Source of the DNA: Atrina japonica
Taxonomy: Eukaryota > Mollusca > Bivalvia > Pterioida > Pinnidae
Assembly: GCA_030159075.1 (NCBI GenBank)
Contig: BROG01000231.1
Coordinates: 909,939 to 973,938, forward strand
Length of the DNA stretch: 64,000 bases
Direction: 5' to 3'
Part shown: positions 31,879-60,925 of the stretch, piece by piece
How positions within the stretch are numbered: the first letter of the stretch is position 1
Layout: each line of letters begins with the position of its first letter
Translations under genes and position numbers: made by a program
The notes under the pieces: model-generated
Told to the model about the DNA's origin: nothing
The model's input: only the letters and a program-made list of their open reading frames with translations
Database searches by the model: none

Positions 31879-33927
31879 AGTCTATTACTCTAGAAGTTTG
31901 AAACTGTACCATTAGGGCTATTAAATATGATCATTACCCGTCTGCAAGTGTACACTGCTATATAAAGTAAGGTCAAATGAGGCAGTGCCCCCAGTCACAT
32001 TACAGTCGGACATATTGAATTAAGCTGCATACATGGCTGAAAAATTGTAATGATGCTCGAGATATCCCTTAGAAGTCAAAACATGATGAGCGCTTCAAAC
32101 GTCTCCTTCAGCAATATGCAACTCCTTTCCCATCTCAGCATTCTCTAGCAATGGACACCATCTTGTGAACAAATATCTGTCAAATTCAACATTAATGACT
32201 GCTCCCTCATGCCACTTACGCCACCAAAAATTTCAGCTTGCTTGCCATGATAGAGTTATCTCTCTTTAATAACAAGTGCTGTAACAGGCGTATATCATAT
32301 CTCATTCTATGATTAGCTTTTGCTAACTTCTATTCATGGACTTTTGATATATATGCCTTGTTATATAGGAATGTTGTTTGTTGACTTTAAGTTTTTATTG
32401 TTGTTGAAACTTATTTCCATGTTAAAATCGTATAAGCCAAAGTATTGAGTGTATTTTTCTACTTACATGTGAAAATTACAAGTTGCAATAGTAAGAATTT
32501 CTTGTTGATGTGATGCATTTCTTTGTATATTTTCCACAGTAGCATGTTGTTCATCTTATAAAGTAACATGTTTCCCTGTATTTTTAACAAAATACTGAAT
32601 TTAATTATCAACAAATTGATACAGAAAGCTTGTCTTGTAAGATTGACAGATTATAATTGAAATTTTGGTTTGACCTGGGCCCGACATCACCAAATTTACT
32701 TAGTACGTAGCTAACTTTTCATGATTTTAAGGTAAAAACATGCAAAATTTATTCGGTAACTAGAAATGTTTGTATATTGATAGCATAAAATTGTAAATAA
32801 TGATGAAATTCATTGCTCATTTGAAGAGAACTTCAGAAATATTAAAAATTTGTTTGAGTGCAATGTACTTACTAAAATTTTGAGTATCGTACTCAACATA
32901 TTCATTAATTTTTTTACAGAAAAGTAGTAATTGTGACACAAAAATAGAAAAATAGAAAAAAAAAAACTATATGTGAATGACGATAAATGATGATTTTTCC
33001 TAACCACTTGAACCAAAAAGTTTTACAAACAATTATATTGTCAAATTAATGAAATAAAAGTTGAGCTTAAGTATTGAGTAAATTTGGTGACTTCAAGCCC
33101 TGCTTTTCTTCAAAGTAGTTGAGCAAAATATCACTAATGTTGTATTATTTATTTCATATGCTCTCAAAGTCTGCCAACGAGGGACGTATATTTTTATTGG
33201 GTGCTTGTCTGTACTGACAAAATCTGTAAACCTGGTTTTGTTCTTGGACCTGTTTGAGATTATCGTCATTCTTTTGATTGCCATAAAAATTAATTGCTTT
33301 TCATGTTAATCATCATTTCACAAAGTCATCATATGCAGTACACTTGTAGTGGATATATTTTTCAATGCTAAGGTTAGTATAATTTTAACTTAATATCAGA
33401 ACATATAGTCTTACATGTAAATTTATGACTAAACTAATTTTCCTGATTTGCAAGAAATAGATTTGATTTGAATTACCATGTTTATTGTATTTTGGGCAGA
33501 GAATTAGATTTTTCCTCTTGTTTTTGATATTGTTATTCGTAAGCCTACCTGAAAAATGATTACCATTTTTTTTATGTTTGAGGAAAGTAATGATATATCT
33601 CCATTTATCAGTATGCATGGCTGCTATGCGTTAGAAGTGTGTAATCATAACATCACTATTTCAGCATGATATTACATCATTGGGTCTATTTGAAGAAATA
33701 ATTATTGAGCTATATAAGATCCATAATAACATTAGTATATAAGGATTGTAATGAATATAGGTGACTAGAATATATTGTACATCAGCCAGTAATGCAGTGT
33801 ATTCTTTATGGCTTATAAATACTCCGTGACTGGTATTGGAGGTGAGCAAGTAACCAGTATTTAGCCCCAAATCTATATTTAACAACTATTTATATCATTC
33901 TACATGTTAATATTACAAATCATTTAT

Positions 33928-34450
33928 GGGGCTCTGTGAGTGGTTAGTGCATCATGCTTTGAACCATGCATTCTCTCACTTTTGGTCAGCGCAGATTGAA
34001 CCCTGGTGGAACCTAAGCTGATTTTTGTGAGAAAGTTTGCCGGTTTACTTGCAGAAGGTTGGTGGTCTCTTCTCGGGTACAATTGTAACCAAGTTCTGTC
34101 CTACAGAGCCGGTCTGGCTCAGTCGGTAGCGTGCTCAACTCTTGAGGTCGTAAGGTCGAGTCCAACCGGTGGCAGGTTGGTTTCCTGTCCTTCGGATGAG
34201 ACAGTAAATACCAAGGTCTTGTGTCACAGAAGGTGTTGGCACGTTAAAGAACACTCACTGCTCAATGGTCATAAGTTTCAAGCATAGGCCAAACTTTGAA
34301 GCCCTTCACTGGCATTGGTGATGTGTGCATATGAGTGAAAGATTCTTGAGTTGGACATTAAACAACAATACAACCATCCAACGTCCTACATCATTAAAAA
34401 CTGGCTGCTACCATATAGCTGAAAAATTGTTTAGTGTGGCATAAAACACT
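33928..34450 (+). mobile_element. tRNA-derived SINE interrupted by another SINE
   Basis: The head ggggctctgtgagtggttag, body agctgatttttgtgagaaag, and tctcgggtacaattgtaacc stop at 34105. The tail resumes at about 34390 with cattaaaaactggctgctac and gtgtggcataaaacac. The gap is exactly an inserted second SINE. Confidence 0.85.
34106..34382 (+). mobile_element. Second SINE family, nested insertion
   Basis: The head ccggtctggctcagtcggta with gcgtgctcaact carries a box A, and aaggtcgagtcc a box B. The body holds ccttcggatgagacagtaaa and ggcacgttaaagaacactca, and the tail is acattaaacaacaatacaac. It is flanked by an 8-bp duplication, gtcctaca (34098-34105 and 34383-34390). A 93-codon ORF across it (34006-34287) is an accident of the junction. 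Confidence 0.88.
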
Positions 34451-34839
34451 TAAAAATTTTTAAAAAATCAAGTTACAAATAAATTAAATTCTACATTTCC
34501 ATGTCATTGCCAAAAGATAATTATTCTTGACTATGGGAATAATTATTCTTGACTGGGAAGAACACGGTACAAGTTTTCCTTTGTAATAGTATACTACATG
34601 TAAACTAAATGTTTTGGTTGTGCCATATTGCATTCATATTTTCCATTCAAGATTTATGATGCTATTTCATTCAAATTATGTCAAAGCTGGACAACCTCAA
34701 GAACCATACATCTCAAAAGATTTGATTTACTGAAGATATTTTCTCAAAATATTGCAAACCCATTGTCTTTCACAATGAATATTTAGTGTCATATGGAAAT
34801 TGTTTTTATTCATAGATTGAATAATTCATATTCAGATGG

Positions 34840-35085
34840 ATTAGAACAGGTAGATCTAGATCTTCAGATGGATAAGAACAGGTAGAACCAGATGTTCAGA
34901 TGAATCAAAACAGTTGTTCAGATGGATTAGAATAGATAGATTCAGATGTTGGGATGGATAAAAAAAGATGGATTAGAACAGGTAGAATCATATGTTCAGA
35001 TACATCAGAACAGGTAGATCTAGATTTTCAGATGGGTTAGAACAGGTAGAACCAGATGTTCAGATGGACCAGATAGATGATTAGA
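34840..35085. repeat. ~32-bp tandem repeat, about 8 diverged copies
   Basis: Units like cagatggattagaacaggta with gatccagatgtt repeat with many substitutions. Confidence 0.85.
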
Positions 35086-35904
35086 TTGACAATTAAGGAT
35101 CGACATATCATGATATGTGCATACATGTATGTTATGTCATGGGTCATATTTAATTTTTAGTTTATGAAATACATATGGCATATATAAGTGCGTATTTTAG
35201 TGTATAAGTATTGGAGTATTCACATGTGTTCATATACTAGAAAGTTTACCATGAAGAATTGATCGTTTATAAATATGCTATTTTGATGGTAAAATTTAAA
35301 GCATCTTGTCATTTTTAGACTTCTCCATTTTGTATTTGTTGCCCACTGAAAAATGTCGGGAGAAAACTGTATCAGTTGTTTACCACTGTTATTCATGTCA
35401 ATATTATTTTTCATTGAAACATACTATTAATCTTTTGTTTCGTGTTACCATGCATTGTATTGATATTTAGGCAGAAATTCTTCTCTGTTTGACACTTAAG
35501 TGCTCAAGTAAAGGTCTTTTGAGAATGACTTGAAGTGTTATAAGTTTGTGAAATTTGATGCTGATTTGTCTAAGAAGAGCTTTATGTTTAGATTTACGAA
35601 GACTTCAATTATTTTTTATTACCACATATAATATCCAGTTACTTCATCAGTTGTCTTACTTTAAAATCTTGAAAGGATTTATTTATTGTTGAATCTTGAA
35701 AAACTTGAAAAATAAAAAATAAATACAGAAATAATCTTTTTGTTCAGTTTTGTACAAAAATCTATACCACAAACATATTATCTCCAGAAAGACCATAGTA
35801 TGTATGATATTGGAAGTAAAAGTGGCACAAACAGGATAAAGTACACACACTTCTACTTAATTTCAGTTTGTTTTCCCAATGTAAATTTTTCACATTAAAT
35901 TAGT
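35086..35904. other. Intergenic, nothing recognised
   Basis: AT-rich unique sequence without a supported gene. Confidence 0.5.
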
Positions 35905-36310
35905 AATATCCTACAATCTCCTGCACCAATGATCCGATATGCCATGGCCTGTGCAACTTATGACCGTTTCATGTACAGAGGTAAACTATTTACTGACAAG
36001 TTATTGATAGAGGGATATAAGAAACCGCGTGTATGTCTACGCATTGTTTGGGATTAATCTGTTTCACTAAATGAAATGTTGAGTTACCTTTTCGATAGCA
36101 GTTGTTGGGTTGTGACGATTTTATTCCTCACTTATTCATTTGAATTTGACTGTGGACTCGGGGCGGGTGTGACCGGTCAACAGGATGCTTGCTCCTCCAT
36201 GGCTCCTGGTCCCACCTGGATTTCCAGAGGTGTTTGTACAATTTGTGTACATGTCCTGGGCATCCTGAATATCTGTGCTTTGGTGTATGAGATTTTTATA
36301 GTGCACTGAT
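35905..36310 (+). mobile_element. 5'-truncated retroelement, 3' end (plus orientation)
   Basis: Begins inside a coding region: IRYAMACATYDRFMYRGKL, then TDKLLIEGYKKPRV, parallel to the fragment at 62189-62434, and carries in-frame stops. It continues into the 3' sequence ggcgggtgtgaccggtcaac, atgcttgctcctccatggct. Motifs like GVYISQ-x-IRYARA with an LLTxKLLxQGY stretch recur in the C-terminal part of reverse-transcriptase ORFs in invertebrates. The exact clade is not determined. Confidence 0.75.
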
Positions 36311-37333
36311 TGGACACTTTTTATTTTGGCCTGCTCACTATGGTGTAGTGTTTGCCTCGAAGGCGGAAGTTTTCAAGTATTTCGCTAAAATATAACACCT
36401 TAAAACAGAAATAGTTGAGAGTCATCTAAATGAGACTCGAATCTGACACATTAAAGAATGTAGTCCATGACACAATTTATGACGTCTCACCTACATCTGG
36501 GCCTGGCACCATAAAACTTAGGAATTACTAAGTCTGAAAATTTTGCTAAATTTTGGCTAATATTGAAATCTGAATGGCTAACAAGGCAAAGTTGAGAATA
36601 TTCTCATACTTTAGTAAATGCTTTTAATGGTGCCGATCCCTGGTCATGTCTCCATTTGTAACTTCTACATTAAAAGGTATGAAAGTCTAAATCTAGTATT
36701 GATTCACGTTCCCAAAAATTTTAAAGACAAACGTGGAAGACCGACCTCAGATTTATGTATCAAATACTAGAATATACAAGACTTACTACTTAGAAGTAAC
36801 AGTACTGACAGATCAACAGGGATTTGGGTAGCAACAGCTAGCATTTCTTCCTACCGATTTTTCATCTCAATATTAGTATGCAATAAATGTGATACTTTAT
36901 ATACAGACATCTATAATAAAAGTAAAAAAAAGTATCGCTTTATTTTTTTTCATTAAATGTAACAGATCTAGTCACAGTGAAGTGGATATATGCACTTTAA
37001 AATTATTTACACCAATTGAACCCAGGAGTTGTACCCGTCTTTAATACAGTTATGTTTTGTTTCTGTTTAAATGTTGATTCTTAAACTCATCAATCCCTGT
37101 AGCCACATTTGGACTCGCCATTTTAAAAAAATGGTAAAGTCAACTGTCAGAATTTAGGAGTGTATGATTTAAAATTCACATTTTACAATACATTTACATG
37201 CATTATCAACTTGTTCACTCAGGAATCATGACAGTAGTTCATGCTACTTACTGATTTGTGGGAGTTTAAATATCACCACAGGGATTGATGAGTTAGTATA
37301 TATACAAAGGTCAGTGATATTGAGGGATCAAAA
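36311..37333. other. Intergenic, nothing recognised
   Basis: Unique AT-rich sequence without a supported gene. Confidence 0.5.
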
Positions 37334-37631
37334 CAATAGACCCTTTAACTGCAGTCCTGGGGCCCATTTTACGAAAGGTCTTAAATCCTAAGTCTTAGTG
37401 CTAATTGTCATGGGACTGGCCAATCCGCGATGCGTTGTCATGGTAGCTATGACTAAAAGTTAGTATTGAGGACTTAGGACCTTTCGTAAAACGGGCCCTG
37501 TAACTTTCAGTGGCAAAATGATACAGATTCCCGGAAAATGACGTCAAGAAACAATCGGTTACTATAACGACGTCTATGTTTTTGCGGATATCAGTATCAC
37601 AGCACCGCAGTTACAGTTAAAGGGTCTATTG
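37334..37631. mobile_element. Inverted-repeat element carrying a second element inside
   Basis: Perfect 18-bp terminal inverted repeats: caatagaccctttaactg (37334-37351) and its complement (37614-37631). The interior shares gcaaaatgatacagattcc and acgtcaa with the copy in CRBN intron 7. Positions 37360-37498 are a separate insertion. Confidence 0.8.
37360..37498. mobile_element. Nested ~138-bp palindromic element
   Basis: The ends gggcccattttacgaaaggt and cctttcgtaaaacgggccc are inverted repeats, and the stem continues into taaatcctaagtc/gacttagga. It is flanked by ctg on both sides. The related element at 11468-11478 reads cagtcctgtaa without it, giving the empty site. Confidence 0.8.
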
Positions 37632-38130
37632 GTTCATTTTGTAGGAATACCACAGATAATAATCGAAGATACACGCATAAAATGATAGAATTACTAAGTA
37701 ATGACTTTATAAAATACATGTATGTGTTATTTTGATATGGAGCTTAACAAATCGACTTGTTTCAAATGCAACACAAAATCATCCAAATGCCTCATCAAAG
37801 ATTAAAATTTAAAAAGTTTAAAACGTAAAAATCTATTTGCCGTAGTACTATACTTGTGTGACCCGCAGATACAATTGAGTCGATGACAATACAACTGAGT
37901 TTAGAGTAGTAACATAATTCCGCACAATCATATTATCAACCCCACAAATTGCCGGCACGAACAACATGGTCACTTAATCTATACTGATCTAGACTCGATG
38001 GAAACTACTTGTTTAGAAATTTAAAGTGACATTTGTATCGAACGAAATTTTCTATAATTGATTATGATAAACTTATGTATGTCAAAGAGATGTGGTTTAA
38101 AAACCTAAATGAAGATTTTAGATTCAAATA
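37632..38130. other. Intergenic, nothing recognised
   Basis: Unique AT-rich sequence. Confidence 0.5.
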
Positions 38131-39056
38131 CAGTAAAACTCTAATATAACGAATTTTTATACATCAGATATTAGAATTTATCATATATTGTATAAATATG
38201 TAAAAAAATTAAGATACCAAAGTTTAAATCAATAGAATGTCCAGGATAGATACAAATCCGGTAAAAATGGACAAACACGGACCTCTGGAAACCAAGAGGT
38301 GGGATCAGGTGCTATGGAGGAGTAAGCATCCCCTGTCGACCGGTCACACCCGACGTGAGTCCACAGTCAAGTACATTTTTGTATTATTATAAAGATACTA
38401 CCAACGTTACAGTTTTGCCAACATAAATATTCAAGATAATTGTTTCTGTCAATTAAATTCAGAGTAAATTATACTCTATGTTATTCAACAGTCGTATAAC
38501 AAATCGCTAACCAAACATAAAAGTTTAAAATGGCATTAGTTGTGTTTTTAAAACCTTTTTTTCTTCCTTTTTTACTACTTAGATTGATATTCAACAACAA
38601 CAACAAAATTATATATACACAGGCATAAAAATTCTGAAATTCCTGTATATTTTGTGAAAATTGCCTGAGAAACCCAGGTTTTGGCACTTTTTTACTTACA
38701 ATTGATTAACTCAACCTTACTTACTTATATGAATACCACACTCGGCCTGACTTTATTTTCGCAAAATATATACATCAACTACAAGCAGTAAATGTAGAAA
38801 AAAAAATGAAATATTATTTTGGTAAACACAGCTAATGCCCCTTTAAAACAAATATGAATTTTGTTACCTTCAGATGCAGATTGTTAAATAGGGTCAAATT
38901 AGTGCACATTTGTATGTGCTGGTTGTCATTATTTTTACGCTTTTCTCTGATCTTTCACATAACGAAAATTGTCAGATTTTAATTTCACAAAACGAAATGT
39001 TCATATAACAAATTAAACTTAAGATTCAATAAGTTATTTATAATATTGGTTTACTG
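38131..39056. mobile_element. Possible Tigger/pogo-like non-autonomous element
   Basis: Left end after TA: cagtaaaactctaatataac. The right end is ggtttactg followed by TA, with ataacgaaa/acaaaacgaaatg words before it. CAGTAAAAC...ATAACGAA ends and a TA target are typical of pogo-type elements. The inverted repeats are only partly preserved, and the element contains a retroelement fragment at 38205-38380. No transposase. Confidence 0.4.
38205..38380 (-). mobile_element. Retroelement 3' end fragment
   Basis: Minus-strand copy of the family at 35905-36310 and 61590-62440: taccaaagtttaaatcaata, cggacctctggaaaccaaga, ggtgggatcaggtgctatgg and ctgtcgaccggtcacacccg. Confidence 0.8.
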
Positions 39057-39686
39057 TATCTAGATACTCTGAAAGAAAAAAGTGGGCTAGAAATATTAAA
39101 GGAAATAGCAAACACATTGACAAACGATATAACGAAATACATAATAAGATGTTGCTTTATATAGGCTTCATCTTTTCATTTTCAGCCATTTGTGTAATCA
39201 TATCAAAACAACAACAATACGTTTTAGGTAAAAGAAGTTAATTACACACATTAAATCCCTCTTTTTGATTGGTTATTTATTTTACAGCGTCAACATATTC
39301 TGGTTCGATGCCCACTACCTTGTATGTAAAATAGTTATAAATCATACATAAACCTTTAAAATGCCGACATAAAGCAATAAAAAAGAGAATATACAAAATA
39401 TGTCAAGAATTTGTCACGCACGCTTTTCACATAATTACCATACTTTTTTTATCAAGTAACTTACATATACTTTTAACATATATGCACTCATGCGAGTAAC
39501 TGCTTTTATTCATACACGATGGATCAATATTTTCAATAAGGGTTTATCTGATGAAAGGTAACAAAAAGTTGCACATTTGTATTCTCAAGATGAAAATTTT
39601 TTTATTTTTAAAATTTTCGAATTTTGAATTATTATTTTAATGGTTTTTTGTTATATTAATCTCTTTGACACTTTTGTTAACCTATT
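39057..39686. other. Intergenic, nothing recognised
   Basis: Unique AT-rich sequence. Confidence 0.5.
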
Positions 39687-39696
39687 CAGGATTTTG

Positions 39697-39930
39697 ATTT
39701 TTTTTTGTTTTACGCCATACTCAACAATCTTTCAGTCATATGATGGCGTCCAGTTTTTATTGGTGGAGGAGAGACCCCGGTTACCCGGGTACAGACCACC
39801 GACCTTCCACAAGAAAACTGGCAAACTTTCCCACTTAATTCGAAATGACCCTAGCGGGATTCGAACCAGAGGTGAGAGGCCTTGTGATTCAAAACGCAAT
39901 GCTCTAACCACTCGGCCACGGAGGCCCCCC
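39697..39930 (-). mobile_element. tRNA-derived SINE, full length with target duplication
   Basis: Read on the minus strand it starts ggcctccgtggccgagtggt with tagagcattgcg (box A) and tctggttcgaatcccgct (box B). The body matches the copy at 26036. A 10-bp duplication, caggattttg, lies at 39687-39696 and 39931-39940. The tRNA-like head is part of the SINE and not a tRNA gene. Confidence 0.92.
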
Positions 39931-39977
39931 CAGGATTTTGTGAAACAAATATATTAAACTTAGATTAAAGTAAAACT

Positions 39978-39983
<6 letters not shown>

Positions 39984-40054
<71 letters not shown>

Positions 40055-40077
40055 TATCATCATCATCATCATCATCC
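39984..40077. repeat. (ATC)n microsatellite
   Basis: About 31 repeats of the trinucleotide with one interruption (cattatcat). Confidence 0.95.
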
Positions 40078-41273
40078 AATTCTAATATAAAAATGCTCCC
40101 CGTAAATTACAAGACTCGAACACAGTATGGATTTAAAAACATTCAGGCTAATTTGTATATTTGTTTTACCATACATTTTCCTATTGTTTATTTCTTTATA
40201 CAAACTTGTAATGCTAATTTTTAAAATTACAAATCAATTTGATCAAACAGATTTTTATAAATGGATTAATTATCAAACAGAATTTCGCTGTCAAACGAAA
40301 ACACAAACAGCATAAAACAAGACAGTAAATAATCCCCTTAATAAAACAAACAACTTAAAACAAATGAGAGTAATTCCATTGATAAAAACAAACAGCGTGA
40401 AACAGAAGATAGTAATTCCCTTGATAAAACAAAGTTGAGTTTATGAAATCGTGAATCTGACGTTGTACTACGTGTATTTAATTATATTTGTGTGACACAG
40501 GTTTTATTTTATCAAAATTCAACAATTTTGATCTAATTTTTATCTGTGATAATGATACCACTACTGGACAGGTATATTCTCAATTTACTACTCTCTAGTA
40601 TTTGTTACAAACTGGAAATTCCATGATATGACATCTGTTAGCGTTAACGTGTAGATATGTGACATCAACAACACAGCTGTCTCGAAATAGTTGACATTTT
40701 ATTATTTAAGCGGATTTCCAGGATACGAGTTCCTACGATGTAACGTAAGTTTGTGGTAATTATTGACGCAGACAATTAGGATAAAAACCGAACTGGTGCC
40801 CATATGATTTGGATGTCATTTCTGTATTGTTTTCGTTTTTGTTTATCACATTAACTTTGTGTTTAATGTACATTGTTCACTAAAGGATACTTTTGGTTTA
40901 TTTAAAGGTGTAGTTTTTTTTGTTCATAATTAGTGTGCCATCGTTAACTTGATTTCATCCTACATATCGAACGTAAATTAAATATATGCATATAAATAAA
41001 ACTTGATGGATAAGAATTGCCTCAGAATCATCAATGACATTATTACAATTCTCCAAATGTCTGTCACTGTTCAGATCTGAGGTTGAAATAGATGAGGTCT
41101 TGAATAGAGGGAATATGTAAATATGGTTATAGCTTACTAATTTATAATGTTACCGATGTTGACGTTTTATAAATATATTTGTTATCTTTCCAACAATTGT
41201 TTCAGCAAACAGCCCTCATTCCAGTGGGTATCATTTATGCCCCTTCTAGATGACCTGTCATCTGAAACAGAGG

Positions 41274-41345
<72 letters not shown>

Positions 41346-42995
41346 ATTGTACTGTTTTGTTCTGTCATTTATATCTGTAATATTAACCTGTTGAGAAGCT
41401 TAAAAGTAAATACGGTTTTAATGTGTTACTTAATTTACATTTTTTTGTCTTTAGAAACCTAGCGTTTCAGGAAACAGTCGTCATTCCAATGGATACCAAC
41501 TGTGTCCCCTTATAAGACGTCTCGTTTCTCTGTATATTCGAACCAGATGTCACTCATACAGTGGCGTTTAATTCTGAAAAAGTGAAAGCTAGTCGTGACC
41601 TTAGACATTATCGATATATCGACTGTTTTGTCAATTAATATTTATGACATGTGTTTCATACTTACGTGAATATATCCCAGTGAAAATAAAGATATCAAAG
41701 AACAAGCAGATGTACATGTATTTCTTACATAGACATTTTACAGGTAAAGACGTGAAAGGCAAATGATTAAGTGATATTATGAATTTATATTGCATATGCA
41801 TTTGTGACTGTAAATTGAATTGTTGACATACGGTACACCACATGATGCCAAAGCTAGTTTTGCAAAGAAGAGGAAAAGTAAAAGCTCTGTTAAGAAGACT
41901 TGACTGAGCACAAATTTAAAATAGATGCAGAGTTCAGAAACAGAAAGTGATATCACACAAGACCCAATAATAAACTGTATTCCCAAATTCCGTCTAAGAG
42001 AAACCACTGTAAAAAAAAAAATCTTAGCTTTAGAGTACATGTAGTTTAGAATTTAAATAGCGCTATCCATACGAAATATTACTTCACATTACGAGATACG
42101 TTTCGATCTTCGTAGCGTAAACTACGTCACTATCTCTTTATCACTCGTACATGCTGTTTGTGTCTCCCAAATGATACACTCGAGCTTCTACAACATACGA
42201 TCATTTCATACATAGATGTTAATTACTTTAGCGAGATGTTATTGCGACTGTAAATGAGAAATCGAGTTAGAAGTCAGCATTTCGTATTGTACAGTCGACA
42301 TAATGAAGAACGTGTATATATCCATGTGTACGTGCGCGCGTGTGTACGCGTGGGTGTTTTTGCGTTTAGATTTGTTGTAAAATGAATTTGTGATGATAAA
42401 TAATGGACTTTGTAAAAGTCCACTGCAATTCAAGCATTTAGGTCTATCTATCAGAGTCCTGGATACCGTGTCAACACACCTGCATTTGTAGATAGTAAGA
42501 CAAAATAATTTTACTAAACGGATTCCTGGCAAATATACAAAGTATGAGGTTCAAGAGCGAGAACACAATCTTATCTTGACCACAAGTGACGCTCATCTAT
42601 CAGACTTCAAATAGAAAATGAGATAATGATATTTTATGTTCAAGATAGTTAACAAACAGAGAATAACTTTTGTAGGCCATGGTTGTAACTTGAATTTGTC
42701 ATCTTAGCAATATACGTTTATTTAAAACATTAAACTGTTACATCATCAATTACATCGTAAAAGGTGAACAGCCGAAAGCTGAATCAACCGAGCAAGCAGA
42801 AGGTAACCGATACCAATAATTATCCATATATAAATGAACAATCCTAACATTTCACAGTTGAGTGATTATTTTACCTGTTTTCTATTCTATTTATAGACCA
42901 TTGATAAGCAAATAGAGAACACAAGACTGTATGTGCACCAGTGCTTAACTGTGTTCGTAGCGAATTGAAAAGCAAGGCAGACATTACTTTAATTC
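40078..42995. other. 5' flank of the receptor gene
   Basis: AT-rich, with one GT microsatellite. Short ORFs at 41777-42040 and 42239-42532 (minus) show no recognisable domain. No promoter element could be assigned. Confidence 0.5.
41275..41343. repeat. (GT)n microsatellite
   Basis: About 34 uninterrupted GT repeats. Confidence 0.95.
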
Positions 42996-43019
42996 ACCTA
43001 TATCCGCCTAGATTGTTTA

Positions 43020-43259
43020 TTACAGTTAATTTCTTCGTTTTGTGATGACACACCTGAGATCTCAGGTGAGAGGAACTAGTGAATACGATATGACATGATT
43101 ATTTATCTTTTAAAATACAAATGTCGTGATGAGCTATAATGCATGTGGATTTTTTTTGGATGGGGACACTCAGTTTAATGGAAACGTCTTATTTTTCTTC
43201 CGGATAATCTCTTTCACAGGTGTTATGGTCAGATTCATTTAGGATATTCCTACGGTAAC
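43020..43259 (+). promoter_or_regulatory. Putative 5' UTR with short intron and uORF
   Basis: A donor (ATCTCAG/GTGAGAG after 43065) and an acceptor (TTTCACAG before 43220) could remove a 154-bp intron. Between the acceptor and the receptor ATG lies a 5-codon upstream ORF (ATG 43225, TAG ending 43242). Such an uORF could lower translation of the main ORF; this is inferred. Confidence 0.35.
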
Positions 43260-59629
<16,370 letters not shown>

Positions 59630-59904
59630 AAAGTGGGCGTTTTTACATTTTGGAAACGTTAAATATACATGAATATCGCCGTAGATCGGTGATTTGGTCG
59701 CTCTTATGAGTAAGTTTAAAAAAATTTTGAAATATCAAAATGATGTGTTTATTAATGTCACATAAAAGTTACACTAATGAAGAACATGTAATAGGCATAA
59801 AGGAACTCTTCAAGGTCCTCTTTCATAGACTGTAGTGTGTAAGGTCAACATTTAACCTTAGGGTAACTTGTTTTGGTAACCACGTGCATTTGATGAGTAT
59901 GTTT

Positions 59905-60068
59905 GTTTGAATGGTGTTTTACGCCACACACAACAATTTTTCAGTATGTGATGGCCAGTTATAATGGTGGAGAATAGAACCTGGTTACAATGCTCCTGGG
60001 TAGAGGCCACCTGCCTTCCTCAAGTAAACTGGCAAACTTTCTCAACTCGCTGACGAGAGGTGAAATAC
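59905..60068 (-). mobile_element. SINE fragment
   Basis: Minus-strand copy: gtgttttacgccacacacaa, gatggccagttataatggtg, caagtaaactggcaaacttt. The tRNA head is lost. Confidence 0.75.
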
Positions 60069-60104
60069 ACTTGATGAGTTTGGCAAAAATATTTTCATGT
60101 AAAA

Positions 60105-60290
60105 TGAAATATCAGATACCAAGGCATGAATCCACAGGAGTGTCCAGCATACATATACAAAGCTGGTGATATTGGACAAACACGGACCTCTGGAAATTCA
60201 AAGGTAGGATCAGGTTCAATGGAGGGGTAAGCATCCCTTGTTTACCGGTCACACCCGCCGTGAGTCCACAATATAAAGCATAAAATTCAG
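60105..60290 (-). mobile_element. Retroelement 3' end fragment
   Basis: agataccaaggcatgaatcc, cggacctctggaaattcaaa, accggtcacacccgccgtga; minus-strand copy of the family. Confidence 0.78.
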
Positions 60291-60925
60291 TCTTTAGAAA
60301 GGTGGGGAATAACTAGCAAAATCCAATGACTCGACATGTTTGCATGAGTTGATATGATTTATATAGGGAACTCCTAAAGCGTATTAAGACTCTAAGACGG
60401 TAGATCCAGATCCATAGCTCTAGTTCATCCGCGTGTCCTACTTGGAGATGTAAAACTTTAAACCAATGATATTTTCCAGTGAACTGAAATATTTTTGATA
60501 GAAAAATAATGAACAGGATTTTTATGAAATTCAGTGAAAAGCACCATTTTTATATTCAGTAGATTATTTATAGAGGCAATAACTGAGAGATCTCCTAGAG
60601 CTTTAACATGTAATTTGTGATAAACAGTTTTACGTATTGTATCTAATACTCACAGATATCAGATGTTGATTTAAAGTATTCCTTGTCAAATATTAACCTG
60701 TATAAAATGCTAATGTATCACATATATAATTTTACTACTAATGTGCCAGACGTTTATATTCCTAACTGTCGTATCTGATGTATGATTACTTACAACTGGA
60801 TTGCTTTGTCAGTTTCATTACTTTACTTCTTGTCAGTTCCATATTACTATAAGAGATGACATCAACATATTTTATACGTTTTTTATACATGTGATATGAA
60901 ATAAAATATTATTTGGTGATTTTAA

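Larger units (their letters stand above)
29674..33927. other. DNAJB9 3' UTR and intergenic sequence
   Basis: The first part must be the DNAJB9 3' UTR. Several AATAAA words occur but none could be chosen as the poly(A) site. Two related MITEs (listed) and a short TA run lie here; the rest is AT-rich, and no gene was recognised. Confidence 0.5.
59630..60925 (+). other. Putative receptor 3' UTR
   Basis: The first AATAAA after the stop lies near 60900 and is followed by a GT-rich stretch, a plausible poly(A) site. If so the 3' UTR is about 1.3 kb and includes a SINE fragment and a retroelement end. Confidence 0.45.

Noticed and set aside
31950..32240. A stretch of higher GC that looked like a decayed gene
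   Set aside because: No frame stays open and no motif was recognised; it may be an old repeat, but I cannot support a call.
34006..34287. 93-codon ORF
   Set aside because: It crosses the junction of two SINEs and has no meaning as a protein.
38481..38687. 68-codon minus ORF with a hydrophobic stretch
   Set aside because: It lies in a probable non-autonomous transposon; no conserved motif is seen.
39840..39930. A tRNA-like sequence with box A and box B
   Set aside because: It is the head of a SINE with a 10-bp target duplication, followed by a conserved non-tRNA body. The same holds at 26036, 34106 and 61753.
59658..59900. Possible extra exon or alternative end after the receptor stop
   Set aside because: No open frame or splice donor near the stop supports it; it reads as 3' UTR.
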